From: Prorocentrum cordatum | Taxonomy: Eukaryota; Sar; Dinophyceae; Prorocentrales; Prorocentraceae | NCBI GenBank assembly: GCA_963575745.1 | Contig: CAUYUJ010017793.1 | Coordinates: forward strand, 295,001-359,000 | DNA: 64,000 nucleotides | Reading direction: 5' to 3' | Part shown: positions 37,401-49,600 of the stretch, piece after piece | How positions within the stretch are numbered: the first letter of the stretch is position 1 | Layout of the letters: every line of letters begins with the position of its first letter | Made by a program: the position numbers and the translations under genes | The notes under the pieces: generated by a model | The model's input: only the letters and a program-made list of their open reading frames with translations | The model's database searches: none | Told to the model about the DNA's origin: nothing

Positions 37401-39753
37401 ACGTGTTGTTCATGACCCCCGCGCCCAGCAGCGTGCCGAGAGAGGTCGTCATGGACTTGGTCGTCCGCTTGCAGGCGTAGTTGTACGCGGCAACGAGTTC
37501 GGTGGCGTTCGACGCGATGGGGGCCATGACGAAAGAGACGTAGAAAGGCGAGATCTGCAGCCGCCTCCCCGTTTCTGCCATCACGTCCACCTTGGCACGG
37601 ATGAGCGGGGGAGGATCAGTCAGCACCGCATCGATAAATTGGATCGGATCGACCTGTACGTCGGGTCTGGCTTCGGCGGCACGGAGAGAAAATCGAAATG
37701 GATCGACTGCGAGTCGCATCGACGAAACATCGAAATGGAGTCGGATCGAGGTGATCGGAATTGATGTCGAATCGGGACGATCGGATCGAAATGGACCCGG
37801 AGAAATCCCGGAGAGGCTGCGTCCTGGACTCTGGCGCCTTCCCCCGCCACCGACTCCTCATCCAGAACCGCTTACTGACGGCCCCAAGGGGGCGGGGAAG
37901 GTACCTGATGGAAGGTCGAAGGCAATGACAATTCAGCCCGCAATTGTTTCCCTGTGCTCATTTTCTTCTTTGGAGGCCGCCCGCGTGGGCCCGATATGGA
38001 CGGGGCCGAAGGATCGCAACGCGCAGCCGATGCATCGGAGATGCGCTGGCGACGTGTGATCGGGTTCCGTCCCCATGCAGCGGCTATGCGGCGCGGGGCT
38101 TGCCAAAGGTGTCCCTGGACTACAGTGTCCACAGCTTCTCGCGACTGGGACCTCAGGGCCCATGAGGCCCCCAGGGCCTCGTGAGGGGTACTCTGGAGGT
38201 TGCGGGGGGCACCCTGGGAATCCTGAGTGGGGAACCAACTCCTGGGAGGTCTTTGTCAGAACGACTAACGGGCAACCAAGCAAGACTGACGGGCTACGGG
38301 GCCAGGTTGAACTAGATTGAGCCCGGGATTGGGCGGGACTAAGCTGAATCGCGTGGGACCTATTAGGATTGAGTGGGTGAAGCCACCTTGGATCACGGAT
38401 GCATCAGCGCCAATGATGAATTCACCTCCCAGGATTGTTTATCCTTGTTTACGCCAGGCCGTACTTTTTTAAAAACAGGCCCCCCCCCAAGCTTTATAAG
38501 GTGTTAGCTAAGCGCGCTAAATCGTGACAATGGTTTGGCCGAGTCCAGCTGAAGTGTGACACGCTTTCACGCGCATGAGCGTTCGCAGGGTCTCTGACAG
38601 TTAGTTAAGCTGCTTCATGAAAAAAACGATGGTGCATTATGTTGGCGTTGTAATTACGTTAGGGTGTGAACTGCGCTACCTTATGCTAAACTATGTTAAG
38701 GTATAGCAGAAACGGAAATGTGGATGATGCAGGTCGCAGCCGCTGGATATGTAGCTCAATGCTTTCTGCGCGGCTGCAACCAACGGCGCTCGGCGCGCAT
38801 GAGCTACGGATCCGTGCCATTTGTTCAGCCGTAGTCAGGCGGATTGAAGACAATCGCGCGGTCTCTGGGTTCCATGGACCACGGCGCACCCCCCGCGGGA
38901 TTTCGTCTAAGGCCACGCTCTGCTACTTGGCGCCGCGCGCCGCCGAAGTCCACCAGATTCTGGCGCCGTACTTGGCGCCGCAGATCCGCGCCGGGGCCGC
39001 GTGACACGGCGCTGCCATGCGCGAGGCGAGACACTCGATGGCAACCAAGTGCCACACCTGGCTCACCACGTAACCGCCTGCCGCGTTCCGCATCACCGAG
39101 ACGTCGCCAACGGAGACGCGATGGCAGATGTGCAATTGGACTCTATGCCAAGGAGGCTACAGCTCGCCCTTCAGTTTCTTGGGCGCGGGCTTCGGCGCCA
39201 AAAACCCCGCGCCCAAATCGAACGCATCCTCGGTGATGCCGCGCATGCGCTCGGTAGTGACGCCCCACAGGACGGACCGATCCTACCCGCTGCAATGCTG
39301 GACGCAACTGGTAGAGATGTGGTTCGCGCGTGTCTCGATGACCTCGTGTTTCCGCCCCGCGCTGGCAAGGGCCCCGTTTCGTTGAGGCGCGGGCGGGGGC
39401 ATCAGATCCACGCGCGCGCCCGCGCGCCGCGCGAGCGCGCGGGTGCGAACGGATGCTCCCTCTCGCGGATACACACGCGGCGACGACAATTCACTCGAGC
39501 CGAAACCGACCGTCTGGGCGGCGGCCGCCCTCGCCCTAGCCAGATCCACGCCCGTAGCCGTCATCGCGTTAACCCTCCATGGCAATCCTTGCGCCAGCTC
39601 TCCGTCTTGCCGACCCGAAGCGCCCTCGTCGCCGCGGCCTTCGCCGCCCCCCCCCCCGCTCCCGGCCCCGGCGCTTTGAGCGCTGTTGGGCCGCGGCGCG
39701 GCTGCAGCCTTCGGCCCTACATGGGCAACACTACACCTATAGAAATGTGACGG

Positions 39754-39786
<33 letters not shown>

Positions 39787-39843
39787 GTGTATGCATATAT
39801 ATATATATACATTTATATATACACACATATATATATACATACA

Positions 39844-39903
<60 letters not shown>

Positions 39904-42900
39904 TGTACATGCGCGCAGATGGCACGGTCTACTATAAACGCACCTGCGCTGCACCCTTCCTCCACGGGACGGGCGGAGAGCGAGCCAGACGATTGCGTGG
40001 TCAAGACTCGGGGCCATCGCCCCGGCGCAGCACGGGCGCTGGAACTCGCCCGCGTAGGCTTTCACCGCGGGCTTCAGCGCTGCAGGCGATGAGTTCCCGA
40101 GACAACTGCCAACGTGAAATGCGTGACCCCCTGGGCCGCACAGATCCCCTCGGAGGCCGTACATTTAACTCCCGCGGCGTTCCAATGGCAACGCCCAGGC
40201 GGCCCTGCCGCCCGATGGCTTCTGCCCTCTACGCCTGGAAACCGGCCGCTCGGAAGCGCGCGCGGCGATGTCCGTCGACTTGCAAGTCGCGACGCAACCC
40301 TTTCCCCACAAGATCCACTGGTCCATGCGCGCGCTGGCTGCGCCGTTCACGAACAGGACGCTGATCGCATTGCACATGCAAATCGTCGCCGCTGGGTGGA
40401 CCATCCGGCGGGCGGGGGGTCGGACGTGAATGCAGCGAGGGGGCCTGCGTTAAGGGCACAGGCGAAGCAGGCCCCTAACCCTCCACCAATTTGCACTGGC
40501 TCCGGGGCACCGCCGCGGATGGAGCGACCGATCGGAAGAGGGCAGCCAGAACGGCGGCAGCGCCGCGCTGTCGACGCGCGCGCGTGCGACGGCGCCGCCG
40601 TGACCGACGGCCTCGCGAGCGCCGCTGCCGCCGCGCGCACTGCTGCGCGCCAGACACGGCGTCAGCCCGCCAGCGCCTTTGCGCGAGCGCACCTCACGGA
40701 CGCCTCAAGTCTGCACGCGCTCTGCCGGCTCACAAGAAGGGGTGCATGCATGCGCCGGGGCGCCCGTCAGTGAGGCAGGTGCGCGGTAGCCAGATGGTGG
40801 GCCTCGGTTTCGCCGTCGAACAGATCCACGATGGCTGTGGCCAGTCCAGACACGCGCCCACAACGCGCTTCGCCAGCGTGGGCCACGCGACTGCAACTTA
40901 CAGCCAGGCGCCCTGCAACCGGCACCAGCATCGCCACTGGAATCGACATCCCATGCGTCGCCACTACTCCGACTCAGGGTGCGCATGTTCGGCACGGACC
41001 AGCTGCAACTCTGCGGCGTCGAAGCGCATGGGAGGCGCTAGAGCACCCAGCTTCGCGCGCCCATGATACGCCCTCGCTGGAGAGGGTCGCTGCATGTGCT
41101 CCGATGCCATCCCTAACGCTTGCTGTCCGCTGCGCGCGCGAGCGCGCTGCATGGCGGGTTTTTGCCCGCGTTGAGGGCGATCGTCCAGGGCGCCGATGAC
41201 GCGGGCTGCCGCGCGCGAACAGCGCCCTCCACGCGGGCGGCAAAGGAGGGGCAGATGCTGGCGAAGTAGACCAGCATCGCCTGCGGCGTCTGGCCCTCGA
41301 TGACCATGTTCTAATCATAAGTGGGCACGAAGGCGCCACGGTGGTTCGGGCCGTCCGCAACCGCCGCGTAAGCCGAGTCGCCCCGTGCCTTCCGCACTCG
41401 GCGCCCGTCGGCGTTCGGGAGCTCGGTCGCGCGCAATGCCTGCGGGGGCGCACCCAGCGCACTCCGCCAGACGAGCGGCAGTGCCTGCAGATCTGCGCGT
41501 TGACGCCCAGCTGCGCGGCAGCGGCACCTGCCGCTGCGCCCGCCATCGGGCGCCGGAGTCGCCCGCGCGCGGGCGCAGCGCCGCCCCGTCCCGCAAGTGG
41601 CGCGGCGGATCTCGGGGCGTGCGCCGTCGGCGGGTCGGCTGCAATCATCGTCGCAGTCGCGGTCTTCGACGGGATGGCGACATCCGCGGCCGCCATCGCG
41701 GTCGCCGTCGGGGGGCTGTAGCCAGCGTCGCTGGCTACAGCACGGCCGCCGCCGCGGTCGCTGTCGGGTAGATGCAGCCACCGCCAATGCATGGAACGCC
41801 CACCCGCCACCCGACCACCGTCGCGCAGCGGGGCGAAGAGGGGGCGGAGTCCGATGGCGCCCGCCACGCAGGCCGCAACACGAAAGCCGTTTACTGTGCC
41901 AATTTGCGGCCGATCGCCCCCGGGTTGCCGACGCGCCGCATCGCCCGCCAGCGGGGTTGCGCCAAGGGGGGGGACATGCAATCGCGACGCGGCGGCGCCA
42001 CGCGCATCGGCGCAGCGCTTGCTGGCGCCGCGCCCCGCGAGCCATCGAACTTCCAAGCGCCCTGGTTGACCGCCAACCGCCTCTGAGCGCCCCGGTTGAC
42101 CGCGCTGCTGAGGTTCGCGCGCCTTCTGCAACAGAAACCATGTTCCCACCCATTCGCCGCCCTTCCCCCCGAACCTACATTCACAAACAAAAGCGGAAAT
42201 GGTGCTTCGCCGCCTCAGGCTCTGGCCCTCCAGTAACTTGTCCGCGCGCGTCGGGCCCCTCGCGAACGCTGGGGGCCATGGCGTCGCGCTCGGCCTACGA
42301 CGCCGCGCGGCAAAAGCACCGCTCGTTCAGCGCGTGCCCATCATGGTAGCGTGCCACGCAGCCCTGTTTCCGAATGGCGCTGTTTGCGATGCTGGCCTCC
42401 GCCTCTGCCACGCCACGGCGCTCGAGGCACGCGGCCGCGGGCATCGGTCGAGGATGCGCCGGGCGCCGCTCGCCGGGGCGCCAAGGCCCGCGCGCCTGGC
42501 AGAGGCTGCGTCCCGTAGCAGATGCGCAGCCGCGCGGCGGGCGCCGGATCGAGCTCCCCCCCTGCGCCCGCCCCCATCCACGCCTCACGCCCCACCCCCG
42601 CCCCCGCATCTCACCTCCGCCTCCGCCCGCCAACGCCGCGCCCCTGCCGCCCGCCCCCTACATCTGCGGCTCATGAAATCAGAATGCGCTCGCAGTGTGA
42701 AGGAGATTTGGGGCCCCACGTCACGTATTCAAAACGCGTTGCATCCGCGGCCGCTTTGGCTCCAGGCCTGCGGTGAAGCCCCCTTCTGGGGGCAGCGAAA
42801 CGCGTGGGCGGTGTGCCGGCATCGGCGCAGCGGGCACATGCGGGCGCTCCATCTTCGGCCTCCGGTGGAGACCCCTACGGGGGCTACGAAGCGCGTGGGG

Positions 42901-43630
42901 GTCGTGCCAATATGAACGCGGCGGGCACACGCGGGCGTTGCCATTCGGGCCTTCGGTGGAGCCCCCCAGGGGGCCTCCGCGAAGCGTGCGAGGGGTGTGC
43001 CGAAATGCGCGCGGCGGAACGCCTGCGGGCACTGTGTTTTAAGCCTTCGGTGGAGCTCCCTATGGGGCCGTGAATCGTGCGCGGGGTGTGCCGACATGGG
43101 CGCGGCGGGCACATGGGGGCTCTGCCTCTGGGGTTTTCGGCGGGACTCCCTATGGTGGGCGCGAAGCGCGTGAGAGTTGCGCCGGAAAGGGGTGCGGCGG
43201 ACACATGCGGGCGTCGCCACTAGGGCCTCCAGTGGAGCTCCCCATGCCACGAAGCGTTTGACGGGTGCGCCGACATGGGCGCGGCGGGCGCACGCAGGCA
43301 CTACATGTTGGGCCTTCGGTGGGGCCCCCTGTAGGGCCACGAAACGCGCGGGGGGCATCGGGCCAGCGGTAAATCTCCCTAAGGGGCCACGAAGCGTGTG
43401 AGGGCGCTGCTTTTCGGGCCATCGGTTAAGCTCCCTAAGGGGCCACGAAGCGTGTGACGAAATGGGCGCGGCGGGCGCATAGGAGCGGCGCCTTTTGGGC
43501 AGTTGGTGAGGCCCCAATGTGGGCCACGACGCGAGTGAGGGGTGCGTCCAATCCGACATGCGGGCCCTCTCGCTGGGGCCGTCGGTGAGTTGTTCCCTTT
43601 TGGGGCCCAGAACGTGTGAAGGGTGCGTGC

Positions 43631-43666
<36 letters not shown>

Positions 43667-46600
43667 GTGTGTGCGCGTGTGCGCGTGCGTGCGTGCGCGT
43701 GCGTGTGTAAGGGGTGTGACGATCGGGGCGATGGTGATGATGCTGTGTTTGCTTCTCCCCTGTTGCGACGTGGGCTTCCAGGCCCCCCCCCCCCATTCCC
43801 CCAAGCGCCAGCGGCCCCGCGTCCGAGCGGCTCACAGCCAGGTGGTGAAGAAGTTCTCCAGCGGGACCAGGTCTGCTCAGTCCGGTTCGAAGTCGGCGTC
43901 GTAGAACTTCCTACAGAACTTCTCGCTGACCCCGTGCACCTCGCGCTCCAGATTGCGCGCCGGGCTGTTGACGCGCCCCCCGAAATCCGCGGCCCCCTCG
44001 CTGCAGGCCTCGGCTCCGGCGACCAGGGGCGCGGCCACCTCCCGCTTGAACCGCGGGAGAAGGCTGGATAGAGTGCTGTCCACTGCATCCAAACGGGACT
44101 CGATATTCGCGATCTGTGCGTCCGACTCGTCGTACTCGTTCTTATCCTTCTTGGCGCGCTCTCGAACGTCGATCAGCTTTGCGTGGTGTTCGCCATGCTC
44201 GTCTAACTGGCGGTAGTCGCCGTGCTTGGCTTTCTTAGTCTGTGTATATGTCTTGTCTTTCTTGTCACGGTCTCGAACTTCGACCGGCTTCGAACTCTCC
44301 ACGTCGCTCCTATCGTAGCTGATCTCGCCGTACTTGCAGTCGTCCTCTTTCTGCTATGTCCTGGCGCGCTCTCGAAGAGCGACCGACTTTGCATCGTGCT
44401 TGTCGTGCTCGTTGAGCTCGCCATACTTAGCCTTTGCGGTCTTTGTCTCATCATTATCTTCCTCCTCACACTCTCGAACTTTGACCGACTTCGCCGAATC
44501 CACGACGCACTCATCGTAGTCGTTCTTGCCGTGCTCGCTGCCGTCCTCCTCCCGTTCCCTCTTGGCACGCTCCCGTATATCGACCAGCTTTACGCCGCGC
44601 TTGTCGTGCTCGTCGAACTCGTCGCACTCACCGTACTTCGTCTTCGTAGCCTGAGCCTCTTTATTCTCATTCTCGTCGCACTCTCGAACTTCGACCGACT
44701 TCGCCAACGCCGCGTCGCGCCCGTCGTAGTCGCACTCGCCGTGCCCGGTGCCGTCCTCTGTCTGTCCCTTCTTGGCACACTCTCGAACATCGACCAGCTT
44801 TACGCCGTGCTCGTCGTACTCGTCGTTATCGTCGTACTCGTCGTAGTTAGCCTTCCTGAAGTATTTGTCTCTTTCTTATCCTTCTTGACGCTCTCTCGAA
44901 CTTCGACCACCTTCGCCAGCTCCACGTTGTACTTATCGTGGTCGTGCTCGTCGAACCCAACCTTCTTGTCCTTGATAAAGGTATTGTTTTTCGTGGTTTC
45001 CTTCTCTTTCACATCCTTCTCGGCGCACTCCCGAACTTCGACAGACTCTGCGTCGTTCTCGTCGTACTCGTCGTACTCGCCGTGCGTTCATCCTTCCTGG
45101 TCTCGACGACTCTCTCGCTCATCACCTGCTCGACGTACTCGCTGGCCCGGCAGCCTGGAGCCCAACAGCCTAGCCCGGAGGACCTGGGCAGAACTCCTCG
45201 GCGTCGGCGTTGAACGGGAATTGCTTGTTGTCTGTTTCTTGCCTATCCTTCGTGGCACGCTCTCGAGCTCCGACCAGGTTCACGTCGTTCTCGTCGTTGT
45301 CGTACGTGATGCTAAACTCGCCCCGCGAGCCACCGGGGTACTGCTTCCGCGCCATTTTCAGAACTTCGCCCCATTGCCTGGCGGTGGCGCGCAACCTGAC
45401 CAAGCGAAGCCGTCCGTAAACAGCGCCCCAGCCCCCGCTGGAGCCCTATCCATTTGCTGCTGATGACGATGATGAGGATGATAATGATGATGACGGTGAT
45501 GATGATGTTGATGATGACGGTGGCGGTGGTGATGTGATGATGGCGATGGCGACGAGGAGGGCAGAAACAAGGAGGGGAAGGAGGGAGGAGGGGGATGAGG
45601 AGGGGGAGAAGAGAAGGGCGCGGGGAGTGTCTCATCAAAACGAAGACCCAACATCACACGATGGCTAAAACAAACCAAGATAATTGTGGAGATGCAAATG
45701 TGGCCGCACATGCAACAACATGGCCTACATGCCACGCTGCAAATGTGGGCATGTGAGCACAACTCACTCCAAACTTCTGCGGAATAAGCGAACGCCGCGG
45801 AAGTGAATTCGGAAAAGTGCACCACGACGTTTGCAACCCCAGCAAAAAAACAAGCATCGTAGCACATGTGCATACTGGATCATAGGTTTGGATAGCTGAA
45901 CTGAAAAACACGTTACCGATCTCGAGCCATACTCGAAAACACCTTAACATGTATGTAATGTATGCTGTAGCTTGGTGACTATATACACATGGCTACAAGA
46001 GTGCATGGCTAACTACATTGCATCGTGGCAACACGTGGATGTCGGAACATGCCAGTTCCATGCGAGTTACAAGGTCGAACTGATTCACGCGGGTGTAACT
46101 CACATTGCTAGCTCGCAATAGCTTGCGCTATGCAGAAAGCCAACCTGACTGATGTCTTACAATTGGCAAATAACCGTGTACGTCACATTCTAGCATGGCT
46201 GTACCTACAGATGGCGTGCAACAGCTTGGAGAACAACCTAATTATGTTAAGCCGCCTGTTTTCATGCAAAGAAGTAGCGCCATAATCCGACCCAGCCGCA
46301 GCGGCCCCGATGGCTCTGGCGACGAGGGCGGAACCGAGGCAACGGCAGCGATATCGGTACCCGTTTTTCCTCCTCTGGGATCAATGATGGTCCACCGCTG
46401 GGTCGGAGAAAATCAGCACGATGGCGCTGCCGAGGGCCATCTTCCACGCGGCGCGGAGTTTGATCCTCCTCTGCTGCTCGCGCGGCTCGAGGTCGGCCAA
46501 GTCCTCGGGCATCTCCTCCTCCTCGGGCTCGTCGTCCTCGCCGTCGCCCGGCGGGCTCGATTCGTCCTGGGAGGCCCAGGAACTGGCACCGACACCAAGA

Positions 46601-49600
46601 GAGCCACAGCGTTGTCATGAGCCTCACAAAACTGCTCTCGGACAGAGGCTTGCACACCACCGTTTAGCAACCCTGCACAACTCCTTGCACAATCTCCTCT
46701 TGAAAGAACCTGTGCAAACACCCTCCCCCTAGTGCAATCAGGCCACGATGGCTTTGTGGACCTGGAGCGCCGTCGGGAATCAAAATGTGGTCCTGGTCCC
46801 GACGTCTGATCGCCTCAGAACGTCTCGACCGGGGAAAGAACCCCCCCCTCTCGGAGACAGAGGCACGATGGCATCCAGACCGCCGAAGTCGTGTGCTGTT
46901 CCATACATGGCCACGTGGGCATCTCGATTCCTTCTGCCATGGACAAGTCACTACTCGCAACTGGCCCGGATCCGCCGCGGGGGATCTACGATACATCAAA
47001 TCGAAGCAGACATGTGTTTCTTCGGACGTTTGCAAGTAGGCACCGTGCCAGTAGTGGAACGCGCTCGGTTTTTGAGTCCCGAAACGGTGCGGTGACAGAC
47101 CGTACGGTGACCTCGGAACCCCAAGATACATCGCCGCACGGTCCGTCACCGCACGGCTTTGGGACCTCGGAGACCCCTGTCGCCCGAGACATCCTCGGAG
47201 AGGGACTCGAGTCCAAAAACCGTGCGGTGACCCCGAATCCCCATCGACTCGCCGCACGGTGTGGTCACCAACCCGTTTGGGGGCCCCCGATCGGCGATGC
47301 CAGCACGGCGGCTCCTCCAGAGCCGCTTCGCTGAAGGCCCCCCCCGGAGGCCCCGTCTGCTTCGTGTTCGTGCTTCGTGTTCGTTCCGTCTTCGCTCTCT
47401 CCCTCGCTGCGTCTTCAGTCCGCCTCTCGCCGCAGAGCGAAGCTGAACCGGAAAAAACGGCCCACGCACCGTGCTTAGGTCCACCCCTGGCCAGTGCAAG
47501 CCCGAGTCAGCCACGCCTTGCAGGATCCTGCAAGGATCCTGCGCTCAAGCCCGGGTCGGTGCGACCCCTGGCATCTGCAGGCTCCTGCAAGATTTGGCGC
47601 TCTGACTGACCCCCGTTGCTGCAATGACCATTGCATTGCCTTGCAAGTAATGTATTGCACGCGAACGTGCAGCAATAAATCTGCGCCCCGGGATGCATTG
47701 CACGCCCCAAGTGTATTGCAGCCCCACACATCTACTCCACCAAATCTATTTCGGGGGCGGCCAAGATGGGGGTGTCCAAGAGGGGGGGATGCAAATCATG
47801 ACCGGCGGCATGTGAGCGGCCCAGCGGGGGGGGCCAGGGACGTGATGAAATAAGACGAGGCGCCATGAAATCTGGGGGAATATCATGGCCCCCGCCATGA
47901 TATCCCTCCCCCTAATCATCAGCCCCTTCTTTGCCGCCCCCTACTATTGCACCACCCCCCTGTCGCTGGAGCCCCTACTGGGTCGACCTGATTCCCTGCG
48001 ATGGAGGCGGCGTCGGCACGAGAAGAGGAGGAGGGAGGGAGGGAGGGAGGGAGGGAGGGAGGGAGGGAGGGGGGAGGGAGAGGGAGAAGGAGGAGGAGGG
48101 AGGAGGGAGGGAGGAGCAGGAGCAGAAGGTGAAGGATCCTCGCGCCCGCGGAAGGCGCGCGAGGGCCTCCGCGCGCCTGCGCGGCCCCCGCCGCGCGGAC
48201 GGGGGCGGGCGCTCCGCCCCCAGAGCGCGGCGCGGGGAGAGCCTTCCTGCTGCGCAGGCCCGCGGGTGCCCTCGACATCCCCCAAGACCTCACCGAACGG
48301 TCCGCCACCGCACGGTCTGGGGACCCTGGAGGCAGCTGTCGCCCGAGACGTCCTCGGAGAACGACCCGAGTCCCAAAACCGTGCGGTGACCCCGAATCCC
48401 CACCGACTCTCGGCGGTGGACAAGCCTCCCTTTCGTAAACCCCCCCTGAATGAAAACGGCCTGGGATCGAAACCGACGGACCTGGACCCGCAAAAATGAC
48501 GGCCGCGCCGCCCTCTCGCGAACCGAAAACGGCCAATTCCTCAATCGACGTGTCAGCGTAGGAGGTCTGTCCAACCACGATAAACACAGAGTGCTCGAGC
48601 AAGAAATGGGACGCACAGAGGCATCCTAATATCAGGTCGGGCGTGTCCCCCGACAGGGGGATTTTGGGCGAAGAGTGAAACAACATACTCCAAAGATACC
48701 CCCACATGTTCAAACCATACCTAAAAAAAAGTCCCCAGACTATTCTGGACTATTTTTGGATATTCCTCCTGTAGAAGGACAGGCACGACTTTGAATTAGA
48801 CACGAATGCTCGAGCAAGAAACGGGTCGCACAGAGACATACTAATACGATGTGTCCACATTGGAGGCGCGCGTCCGACCCGAGCATACAAAGTACCCATC
48901 GTGTAGTATATCGTCTCCCCAGCGGTGTGGCCAGAAAGCGCCCGCCACGAAGCATATACTATAAGATTTCTCGGTGCGCGCGTCGCCCCTGGGGGGGGGG
49001 GCGACGCACATACAGTATAAGCAAGTTGGGGGGGACGCCGAAGAAAAGCGCTTGCATAAGCATTGACTCTTGGAGCTCCGCGTGGGCGCTCTGGACCCAG
49101 CGCCGATCCATGAAGCCCGTGCGGCGCTCCCAAAGGTGCATGTTCATTCTCAATGTTCTCATTTCGACAGGGCTTATGTTCGCAACCTCGGGGGCGTCCA
49201 AGAGGGGGGCGTCCAAGAGGAGGGTTAGCAAATCATGGCCCGTGGCATGTGTGCGGCCGAAGGGGGGGGGGGGCACGGGACGCACTGAAAGAAGCAGAAG
49301 AAGAAGGATAATGATAAGAAGAAATTGGTAACACAGTATGAGATTCTAAGAAGCAGAAGCAGAAGACGGGGCAATGCAGTCCGTGGAGGTATCATGGCCC
49401 TGGCCCTTATACTACCCCTCGGGTCACCCCCGTGGGCTGCCTCCGGGAAGACCGCGGCGGCCCCAGCCAACCCGCGGGTGCCCTGGCTCTGGTGACGTGC
49501 CGAGGGGAGAGCGAGAGAGGAGCGGGCCTCCTCATAAAATGGCAGAGCTCCGGAGAAGGCTTCGATCGGAGATCTACTCTGGGTCAGCCAGGGTCTGCGG

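Noticed and set aside
39737-39925. Tyr/Ile-rich membrane-like frames
   Set aside because: Translation of the TA/CATA microsatellite.
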